From DATBFU01 sp046735265 (lineage in GTDB: Bacteria; Acidobacteriota; Thermoanaerobaculia; UBA5066; Gp7-AA6), in the NCBI GenBank assembly GCA_046735265.1, contig JBKPSZ010000313.1, positions 1-10,584 on the forward strand: 10,584 bases of DNA, in the 5' to 3' direction. This document shows positions 1 through 6,174 of the stretch, one piece after another (positions within the stretch are counted from its first letter, which is position 1; every line of letters starts with the position of its first letter). The notes under the pieces were generated by a model that saw only the letters and a program-made list of their open reading frames with translations, was not told where the DNA came from and did not search any database. The translations under genes and the position numbers were made by a program.

Positions 1-792
1 GCAGACGCGCAAACGACGCCCAGTCTCGAGTTCCTGATTCTTCAGCGCCTCGAGAACGCCGACGAGGGGATCGGTTCGGGCAACCTCTTTCTCTATCTGC
101 AGGACCGACGCGTGAAAGCCAGCCAGGCGACCGTCGGGCGCGTCCTTCGTCTGCTCGACCACCGCCGCCTGACGGCGAAACGGAGCAACAAAGGGCGTGT
201 CCTGACGAACTCGGGACGGCGACATCTCGAAGAGCTCCGGCACAAGGAGGGGCTCCGTGACTGGGCCGAGGGCGTCCTTCAGGAGATCAAACCGGCCACG
301 CAGAAGGAGTACCTGCAGGCGCTCCAGACCCTTCGATTCCTCGAGGGCCACCTTGCGCGGCTCGCCGCGGAGAACGCTTCGAAGGAAGACCTCGCGCGAA
401 TGCAGGCGGTGCTCGAGGAGCATTCGAGAGAGATCGAGTCGCGTTCGCGCGGCCGGGACCGGGGACTCGAGTTTCACGGGCTGCTCGCCGCCGCGGCCGC
501 CAACCGGTTTCTCCAGGCCGCGATCAGCATGATCTGGAGCTGGAACAAGACAATCCAGGACCTCTGGGCGGAAGCGGACGTCCTGACCGGGAAGTCCTCG
601 TACCCCGATCACCTCCGGATCTTCAAAGCGATCGCGGCGCGCGACGGGGCCGCGGCCGAGAAAGCGATGATGGCGCACTACGACCCGTTCGTCGGGAACG
701 TGCGAGACCACTTCGAGCAGCACGCGCGCGTGAGTCTTTCCGCGCGCGAGGGGGCACGGGCGGGCACGCCGACTCCGGTTCCGTCGGCCTGA
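1..792 (+). CDS. FCD-domain transcriptional regulator with a non-GntR winged helix (5' end outside window)
   Basis: The frame is open from the first base to TGA at 790-792, giving 263 visible codons. The N-terminus lies outside the window. The GTG at 112 would cut into the DNA-binding domain, so I do not take it as the start. Visible residues 10-80 read as a winged helix (FLILQRLENADEGIGSGNLF, then a VGRVLRLLD recognition-type helix and a KGRVLTNSG wing). This resembles the HTH_12 domain of NrpR-like regulators more than the usual GntR helix-turn-helix. Residues 100-240 look like an FCD (FadR C-terminal) all-helical domain. Candidate metal/ligand-binding residues are D153, H159 (in LEFHGLL), H204 (PDHLRIF) and H226 (MMAHYD), all counted from the first visible codon. 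FCD proteins usually sense small carboxylates and act as dimeric repressors or activators. The APC permease follows 81 bases downstream on the same strand and is a possible target. The FCD call is firm; the HTH_12 assignment is by eye. Confidence 0.82.
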   Translation, partial: ADAQTTPSLEFLILQRLENADEGIGSGNLFLYLQDRRVKASQATVGRVLRLLDHRRLTAKRSNKGRVLTNSGRRHLEELRHKEGLRDWAEGVLQEIKPATQKEYLQALQTLRFLEGHLARLAAENASKEDLARMQAVLEEHSREIESRSRGRDRGLEFHGLLAAAAANRFLQAAISMIWSWNKTIQDLWAEADVLTGKSSYPDHLRIFKAIAARDGAAAEKAMMAHYDPFVGNVRDHFEQHARVSLSAREGARAGTPTPVPSA

Positions 793-834
793 GCTGCAGG
801 GTCTCTCTCTCCACTACAAGCGGCGCACCTGTCC

Positions 835-873
835 CCGGCGTCGGAGGCCGGAAAGGCTAGAATCCGGAGGACC
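835..873 (+). promoter_or_regulatory. Possible leader of the APC permease: weak dyad, -10-like box and SD
   Basis: Between the regulator and the permease there is an imperfect dyad CCGGC (835-839) / GCCGG (847-851), a -10-like TAGAAT (858-863) without a convincing -35 box, and a GGAGG (866-870) only 3 bases before the TTG start. A start site about 7 bases after TAGAAT would leave almost no leader. The box may therefore be chance, and the gene may instead be read through from the regulator. The dyad could be an operator, but nothing proves it. Confidence 0.25.
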
Positions 874-2277
874 TTGAGGCCCTCCGACTCCCCCTCCCCC
901 GGCTTTCTGCGAGCGGTCTCTCGTTGGGAAGTCGTCGCCCTGACCGCGAACGCCGTCATCGGCAGCGGCGTATACCTCGTCCTGCCCGTTGCGGCCGTTC
1001 AGTTGCTCGGCCCGGCGAGCGTCTGGGCGATCCTGGCCGGCGGATTCGCCGTCCTCCTGATCGTCCTGTGCTTCGCCGAAGCGACGAGCCTCTTCGACCG
1101 CCCGGGCGGCGCCTATGTCTATGCCCGGGAGGCCTTCGGGGAGTTCGCGGGGTTCGAAGTGGGGTGGATGACCTGGATCTCCCGCGTCGCGGCGGTCTCG
1201 AGCCTCACGGTCTTCTTCTCGCGTGCCCTGGGCTTCCTCTGGGAGGGCGCCAACCGCGGCATCGGACAGGTCATCACGGTCACTCTCGTGCTCGTGATCC
1301 TCACCGCGTTGAACGTCCGCGGCGTCAAGGTGGGAGCCCGGACCACCCTGTATCTGACGATCGCGAAGATCCTGCCGCTGCTCGCGCTCGTCGCCGTCGG
1401 AATCTTCGCGGTGTCGTGGGAGCGCGTATTTCCGGTCCCGTCTCCCGACCCGAAGAACTTTCCCAAGGCCGCCCTGCTCGTCCTCTATTCCTACGCCGGT
1501 TTCGAGTCGAGCCCGGGCCCGGCCGGCGAATTTCGCAATCCCCGCCGCGACCTCCCGTTTGCCATGATCACGCAGCTCGCCGTCGTCACGCTCCTCTACA
1601 CGCTCGTGCAGCTCGTCGCGATCGGAACGGTGCCCGATCTCGGTACCTCGAAGACCCCGCTCGCCGACGCGGGCCACTTGCTCATGGGCCCCTTCGGAGG
1701 GCTTCTCCTGACGCTCGGCGCGGCGGTGTCGGTCCTCGGAGCGGACAACGGGAGCATCCTCGTGGGACCCCGGTATCTCTACGTCCTCGGAGAGAGCGGA
1801 CGCCTGCCGCGCATCTTCTCGAAGATCCACCCGCGCTACCGCACCCCCTACGTCGCGATCCTGACGCAGACCGGCCTCGCCGCGGCCCTCATCGCCGCGG
1901 ACGCCGTTCTTCACCGAATCGAGCCCGGCGCCTTCGGCATCGCTGAGGAGCTCGCGCTCCTTTCGGTCATCGCGAGGCTCGTGACCCACATCGGGACGTG
2001 CCTCTCGGTGCCGTTCCTGCGGCGGAAGTTCCCCGATGCGCCGCGGGCCCTCCGGCTCCCCGGCGGACCCGTCATTCCGATCGCCGCGCTGGTCATCTGC
2101 CTTGCGCTCGTCGCCTCCGTCGAGAGGAGGGTCTTCATCGCCGGCGCGATCGGCCTCGCGGCCGGTGCGATCGTCTACTTCTGGCCGCGCCGGACGCCGC
2201 GTGTTTCGGCCCGGTCGGAGGCGGAATCCGGCGCGCCGGAGTCGACGGAAGCCGAGGCGGCGGGACCGTCCGCCTAG
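874..2277 (+). CDS. APC-superfamily amino acid/polyamine permease
   Basis: A 467-residue inner-membrane secondary transporter with about 12 hydrophobic segments, the normal APC length and topology. Segment 1 carries the unwound-helix motif GSGVY (residues 30-34), which contacts the substrate backbone in this family. Segment 6 carries LYSYAGFES (204-212). Family-typical loops follow: GEFRNPRRDLPFA (218-230) after segment 6, and GPRYLYVLGESGRLP with HPRYRTPY (298-326) before segment 9. The last 30 residues (about 438-467) are a hydrophilic E/A/S-rich cytoplasmic tail. The start is TTG at 874, the only ATG/GTG/TTG before segment 1 in this frame, with GGAGG 3 bases upstream, which is rather close. 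The substrate cannot be read from the sequence; amino acids, amines or exchange of these are all possible. An FCD regulator lies just upstream. The stop is 6 bases from the convergent exporter operon. Confidence 0.9.
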   Translation: MRPSDSPSPGFLRAVSRWEVVALTANAVIGSGVYLVLPVAAVQLLGPASVWAILAGGFAVLLIVLCFAEATSLFDRPGGAYVYAREAFGEFAGFEVGWMTWISRVAAVSSLTVFFSRALGFLWEGANRGIGQVITVTLVLVILTALNVRGVKVGARTTLYLTIAKILPLLALVAVGIFAVSWERVFPVPSPDPKNFPKAALLVLYSYAGFESSPGPAGEFRNPRRDLPFAMITQLAVVTLLYTLVQLVAIGTVPDLGTSKTPLADAGHLLMGPFGGLLLTLGAAVSVLGADNGSILVGPRYLYVLGESGRLPRIFSKIHPRYRTPYVAILTQTGLAAALIAADAVLHRIEPGAFGIAEELALLSVIARLVTHIGTCLSVPFLRRKFPDAPRALRLPGGPVIPIAALVICLALVASVERRVFIAGAIGLAAGAIVYFWPRRTPRVSARSEAESGAPESTEAEAAGPSA

Positions 2278-2283
2278 CGACCG

Positions 2284-3567
2284 CTACTCGTACCGCAACG
2301 CTTCGATCGGGTCGAGCCGGGAGGCCTTCACCGCGGGATAGAGCCCGAAGAAGATCCCGACGGAAATCGACACGATGAGCCCGACGACGATCGACCAGAG
2401 AGGCGTCTCGGCAGGGAGCGCATCGAAGGCCTTTTTGATCGCCGCCGGAACCGCCACTCCGACGACCACCCCGATCGCGCCGCCCAAGAGCGACAGCGCG
2501 GTCGCCTCGGTCAGGAATTGCATCACGATGTCTCGGCGGAAGGCGCCCACGGCTTTGCGGACTCCGATCTCGCGCGTGCGCTCGGTCACCGACACGAGCA
2601 TGATGTTCATGACGCCGACGCCGCCGATCAGAAGCGAGATGAAGGCGATGAAGACCATCGCGAGGGTCACGCCGCGCGTGATTCCCTGGAAGCTCTCGAT
2701 CATCCGGTCCGGCGTCACGATTCCGAAGTCGTCCGGCTTGTCGAACCGCACGTGCCGGCGGGCGCGGAGGATCGTCCTCGCCTTCTCGATCAGGACCGGG
2801 ACCTGCTCCGGCGTGTAGGGCACCATCGCGATCCGGAGGGCGTCGCCGCCGGGCCCGCCCACGCGAATCCAGGGGAAACGCCGGTCGAAGGTGGTCAGCG
2901 GAATCGTCACGAAGTTGTCCTGCGACTCTCCGAACATCTTTCCCTTGCGCTCGAAGACGCCGATGACGGTGTACGAATCGTGCCCGAGCAGCACACGCTT
3001 GTTGATCGGGTCTTCGCGCGGAAAGAGCTTCTCCCGGATGTCTTCACCGATCACCAAGACGTCGGCGGCGTGATCCAGGTCGAGCTCGGTGAAGAACCGG
3101 CCCTGCGCGACGAACCGGCTCGTGGCCGGGGCGTACTCGGGAACCACCCCGAACACCCGCGGCGAGCGCGCTTCCGCGTCCCGGTACTTCAGGTGATATT
3201 CCGTGTTGTCCCAGAGATATCGCTGAGGCGAGACCGCCCGGGCCTCCTGAATCCCGGCCCTCAGAGCCGCGGCGTCTTCGAGGGTGAAATCCTTGCGCCG
3301 CCGCTCGGCCTCCGGCGGCTCGTGCGGTCCGAAGCGCGGTTGCCATTTCTGGAACATCACGAGCGACGCGCCATAGCTCTGGAAGCTGCGGACCATGTTG
3401 TTGTTGAAGCCGGTCACGATCGAGACCATGGCGATCACGGTCGCGACACCGACGACGATTCCGAGGATGGTCAACGTCGCGCGCAGCTTGTGCGCGCGCA
3501 CGGCGAGCAGGGCGAAGCGCATGTTCTCGCCGAAGCCGCGACGAAGGTGAGAGAGGAAGCGGGTCAT
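2284..3567 (-). CDS. MacB/FtsX-type ABC exporter permease (third of three)
   Basis: A 427-residue permease subunit without its own ATPase domain. It has one N-terminal membrane helix (about 32-54), a periplasmic MacB core domain (about 58-295), then three helices (about 298-326, 351-376, 390-411). The final motif GLYPAVKASRLDP..ALRYE is typical of MacB-like permeases. The cytoplasmic segment ERTREIG.RKA.GA (329-342) is the conserved region that couples to a LolD/MacB-type ATPase, so it should need such a partner. I chose ATG at 3565-3567, which aligns with the N-terminus of the upstream paralogue. A TTG at 3589-3591 would add eight residues encoded by repeat sequence. No good Shine-Dalgarno precedes the ATG. 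It is the last gene of the operon, separated from the preceding permease by 107 bases of short repeats. It is a close paralogue of that permease over its whole length. Confidence 0.9.
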   Translation of the reverse strand: MTRFLSHLRRGFGENMRFALLAVRAHKLRATLTILGIVVGVATVIAMVSIVTGFNNNMVRSFQSYGASLVMFQKWQPRFGPHEPPEAERRRKDFTLEDAAALRAGIQEARAVSPQRYLWDNTEYHLKYRDAEARSPRVFGVVPEYAPATSRFVAQGRFFTELDLDHAADVLVIGEDIREKLFPREDPINKRVLLGHDSYTVIGVFERKGKMFGESQDNFVTIPLTTFDRRFPWIRVGGPGGDALRIAMVPYTPEQVPVLIEKARTILRARRHVRFDKPDDFGIVTPDRMIESFQGITRGVTLAMVFIAFISLLIGGVGVMNIMLVSVTERTREIGVRKAVGAFRRDIVMQFLTEATALSLLGGAIGVVVGVAVPAAIKKAFDALPAETPLWSIVVGLIVSISVGIFFGLYPAVKASRLDPIEALRYE

Positions 3568-3582
3568 CGGTTTATCGGAACA

Positions 3583-3614
3583 ACGGATCAACAGATCAGC
3601 GGATCAGCGGATCA
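3583..3614. repeat. Four tandem degenerate 8-base repeats (RCRGATCA)
   Basis: On the plus strand the units are ACGGATCA, ACAGATCA, GCGGATCA and GCGGATCA, directly abutting. The 8-base rhythm seems to continue weakly toward the start codon of the downstream permease, as GTTCCGAT and AAACCGAT on the minus strand. The array lies in the only long gap of the exporter operon, 16 bases upstream of that permease's ATG. Confidence 0.75.
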
Positions 3615-3631
3615 TCCGGGGGGGAGCCTGA

Positions 3632-3671
3632 CCGATGGTCCGATCCCCCGATCTCCCGATGGCCCGATCTC
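3632..3671. repeat. Five tandem degenerate 8-base repeats (CCGATNNC/T)
   Basis: On the plus strand the units are CCGATGGT, CCGATCCC, CCGATCTC, CCGATGGC and CCGATCTC, all in register and directly abutting. The array starts 17 bases after the RCRGATCA array and ends 3 bases before the stop codon of the middle permease. It shares the 8-base period of its neighbour and a GAT core, but has a different unit. Confidence 0.75.
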
Positions 3672-3674
3672 TCC

Positions 3675-4949
3675 TCACTCGTACCGCAAGGCCTCGATCG
3701 GATCCAGCCTCGAGGCTTTCACGGCCGGGTAGAGGCCGAAGAAGATTCCGACCGAGATCGAAACGGCGAGCCCGACGAGGATCGCCCACATCGGCGTCTC
3801 GGCCGGGAGAGCCTCGAAGGCGCGCTTGACCATCGCCGGGATCGCGACGCCGATCGCGACGCCGATCGCGCCGCCCAGGAGCGACAGCGTCGTCGCCTCC
3901 GTCAGGAACTGCAGCACGATGTCCCGCCGGAAGGCCCCGACCGCCTTGCGCAGGCCGATCTCGCGCGTGCGCTCGGTGACCGAGACGAGCATGATGTTCA
4001 TTACGCCCACGCCCCCGATCAGAAGCGAGACGCCGGCGATGAAAACCATCGCCAGCATGACGCCGTTGGTGATCGCTTTGAAGCTCTCGATCATCTTGTC
4101 CGGCGTGAAGACGGCGAAGTCGTCCGGCTTGTTGAACGGAACGTGGCGCCGCGTCCGAAGAAGCTCCCGCCCCTTCTCGAGGATGATCGGGACCTGCTCC
4201 GGCTTGTACGGGACGGTGGCGATGTGAATCGTGTCGCCGTGGCCGTTCTTGATGTACGGGAACTGCCGGTCGAAAGCGGTGAAGGGGATCAGCAGGAAGT
4301 TGTCGTTGGAGCCGCCGAACATCGCTCCCTTCTTCTCGAGGACGCCGATCACCGTGTACTGGATCCCGTTGAAGTCGATGGATTTGCCGAGCGGGTCCTC
4401 GCGAGCGAAAAGGACGCCGCGGACGTCCTCGCCGATCACGGCTACATTCGAGGCGTGGTCGAAGTCGCTCTCGGTCACGAAACGGCCGTACGCGACGAAG
4501 TGGTTGTTGGCCATGGAATAGTCGGGGGCCACGCCCACGACCACGGGAGTCGTCGTCTCGGCGTCGCGGTAACGCACGTGGACGTTCGTGTTCCACAGGT
4601 AGCGCTCGGGCGAGACGGCCCGCATCTCGGGAATCGATGCCTTGAGCGCGAGCGCGTCTTCGAGAGTCAGGTCCTTTCGGCGGCGCTCCGCCTCCGGCGG
4701 TCCATGGGGGCCGAATCGCATCTCATACTTCTGGAACTGCACGAGCGTCGCACCGAAGCTCTGGAAGTTCCGGATCATGTTGTTCCGGAAGCCCGTCACG
4801 ATCGAGACCATCGCGATTACGGTCGAAACGCCGACGACGATGCCGAGGACGGTCAGAACCGCGCGCAGCTTGTGCGTGCGGACCGCGAGCAGGGCGAATC
4901 GAAAGTTTTCGCCGAAGCCGCGCCGCAGGTGAGAGAAAAGCTGGGTTAT
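3675..4949 (-). CDS. MacB/FtsX-type ABC exporter permease (second of three), apparent ATA start
   Basis: A 424-residue paralogue of the downstream permease. It has the same layout: helix 1 (about 32-54), periplasmic MacB core, three C-terminal helices, the coupling segment ERTREIGLRKAVGA, and the same ALRYE end. Homology with the paralogue runs through ATA ACC CAG ... TCT CAC at 4949, matching ATG ACC CGC ... TCT CAC there. There is no ATG, GTG or TTG in frame between the upstream in-frame stop and the ATG at 4811. Starting at 4811 would remove 46 residues, including most of membrane helix 1. A TGAGGA sequence sits 7 bases before the ATA, which supports initiation there. The real start is therefore either a rare ATA codon or an ATG lost by mutation or sequencing error. 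The gene lies 10 bases after the preceding permease's stop and is probably translationally coupled to it. The exported substrate is unknown. Confidence 0.85.
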   Translation of the reverse strand: MTQLFSHLRRGFGENFRFALLAVRTHKLRAVLTVLGIVVGVSTVIAMVSIVTGFRNNMIRNFQSFGATLVQFQKYEMRFGPHGPPEAERRRKDLTLEDALALKASIPEMRAVSPERYLWNTNVHVRYRDAETTTPVVVGVAPDYSMANNHFVAYGRFVTESDFDHASNVAVIGEDVRGVLFAREDPLGKSIDFNGIQYTVIGVLEKKGAMFGGSNDNFLLIPFTAFDRQFPYIKNGHGDTIHIATVPYKPEQVPIILEKGRELLRTRRHVPFNKPDDFAVFTPDKMIESFKAITNGVMLAMVFIAGVSLLIGGVGVMNIMLVSVTERTREIGLRKAVGAFRRDIVLQFLTEATTLSLLGGAIGVAIGVAIPAMVKRAFEALPAETPMWAILVGLAVSISVGIFFGLYPAVKASRLDPIEALRYE

Positions 4950-4956
4950 CGGCGGA

Positions 4957-4962
4957 TCCTCA
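4957..4962 (-). promoter_or_regulatory. Ribosome binding site that fixes the ATA start of the middle permease
   Basis: Read on the minus strand, TGAGGA includes the TGA stop of the preceding permease and ends 7 bases before the ATA at 4947-4949. That is the usual spacing for a Shine-Dalgarno helix with GAGG. Termination and re-initiation probably occur at the same spot. Confidence 0.55.
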
Positions 4963-6174
4963 CTCGTACCTCAACGCTTCCACCGGAGGCAGTTTCCCCG
5001 CCTTGGCGGCCGGGATCAGTCCGGCCGCGAGCCCCGTCAACGTCGCGACTCCGATTCCGATCAGGATGAACGACAGCTTCACCTGGGCGGGGAACACCTG
5101 GCTGACGGCGAAGGCGATGAGCGAGCCGAGCGCCACGCCGATGACGCCCCCGATCGAGGACAGCAGCGCCGCCTCGAGCAGGAACTGGCGCCGGATGTCG
5201 CGTTGACGGGCGCCGAGTGCGCGGCGCACGCCGATCTCCTTGGTCCGTTCGACGACCGACACGAACATGATGTTGGCGATCACGATGGCTCCGACCACGA
5301 GCGAGATTCCGGAGATCAGGATCATCAGAAGAAAAGCGCCCGCGGAGATCCCCTTCCAGAGCGACTGCAGCATCTCGGCGGTCACGAGAGAGAACGGATC
5401 GTCCTTGTTGAATTTCGTCTTGCGCAGCGCGCGGAGGATCGTCCGCACCTCGTCGGTCATGGCGTTGACGGACTCGAGCCCGCCCGACGGCTTGGCGAAG
5501 ATGCCGATGTCTTCGACCGAGGCGATGTGCTTCGAGAACAGCGTCAGCGGCATATAGAGAACGCTGTCCTGGTTCTGGCCGAGCACATTGCCCTGCTTGG
5601 CCAGCGTGCCGATGACCTTGACGGGGTAGCCCTCGACTTTCAGGATCCGGCCGATCGGGTCCTGGTTCGGGAAGAGCTGGTCCTGCACGTCCCAGCCGAT
5701 CACGGCGACCGCGGCCGCATGGTCATACTCGCTCTGGGTGAAGTAGCGGCCCGAGGCGATGTCGATGTTCATCGCTTCGCCCATGTTCGGCGTCTGACCG
5801 ACGGTCTGCACGTCCGAGAGCTTCCGGTCGCCGGCCTTCACCATCCGCCGTCGCTCGGCCTGTCCTCCGACCTGTCCGCAGAGGCGGCACTCGCGCCGGA
5901 CGAATTCCATGTCGCTCACGGTCAGGTTCGGGCGCTTCATCGCGAGGAGCCACTCGTCGCGACTCGTGATGATGCCGTACTTGGTGAAGATCACGACGTC
6001 GGGGTTCAGGCCGAAGACTTTGTCCTTGACGTAGGTGTTCAAGCCCGAGATCACGGACACGACGCCGACCACGGTCGCGACCCCGATGATGACCCCGAGC
6101 AGCGTCAGGAAGGCGCGCAGCTTGTGGCGCGAGAGCGCAGAGGAGGAGACGCGAAAGAGCTCGGCGGTCGTCAC
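4960..6174 (-). CDS. MacB/FtsX-type ABC exporter permease (first of three)
   Basis: A 404-residue permease. It has an N-terminal helix (about 20-44), a periplasmic MacB-like core, three C-terminal helices, the coupling segment ERTKEIGVRRALGAR and an ALRYE C-terminus. It is shorter and clearly more diverged than the other two permeases, which are each other's closest relatives here. The start is GTG at 6172-6174, which overlaps the adaptor's TGA stop in the sequence GTGA, a sign of translational coupling. The periplasmic domain holds a CRLC pair (C96, C99), absent from the other two permeases. It could be structural, redox-active or metal-binding. By family it should pair with the upstream membrane-fusion protein and an ATPase to move a substrate from the inner membrane or periplasm outward. 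The ATPase is not encoded beside it. Confidence 0.88.
   Translation of the reverse strand: MTTAELFRVSSSALSRHKLRAFLTLLGVIIGVATVVGVVSVISGLNTYVKDKVFGLNPDVVIFTKYGIITSRDEWLLAMKRPNLTVSDMEFVRRECRLCGQVGGQAERRRMVKAGDRKLSDVQTVGQTPNMGEAMNIDIASGRYFTQSEYDHAAAVAVIGWDVQDQLFPNQDPIGRILKVEGYPVKVIGTLAKQGNVLGQNQDSVLYMPLTLFSKHIASVEDIGIFAKPSGGLESVNAMTDEVRTILRALRKTKFNKDDPFSLVTAEMLQSLWKGISAGAFLLMILISGISLVVGAIVIANIMFVSVVERTKEIGVRRALGARQRDIRRQFLLEAALLSSIGGVIGVALGSLIAFAVSQVFPAQVKLSFILIGIGVATLTGLAAGLIPAAKAGKLPPVEALRYE

Noticed and set aside
112..114. GTG as the start of the FCD regulator
   Set aside because: The winged-helix homology and the open frame continue upstream to base 1, so the true start lies outside the window.
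814..1989. A 391-codon open frame on the minus strand opposite the APC permease
   Set aside because: It is very rich in D, E, R, G and H with no domain signal. It is the mirror of a GC-rich coding region whose plus-strand product is clearly a transporter.
3589..3591. TTG as the start of the last permease
   Set aside because: It would add eight residues encoded within the degenerate octamer array. The paralogue aligns from the ATG at 3567.
3583..3671. CRISPR-like array
   Set aside because: The units are 8 bases, abutting and degenerate, with no spacers and no cas genes.
2518..3732. A 404-codon plus-strand open frame opposite two permeases
   Set aside because: The composition (H, D, R, V, E rich, no hydrophobic order) is that of an antisense shadow. 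It also runs through the intergenic repeats.
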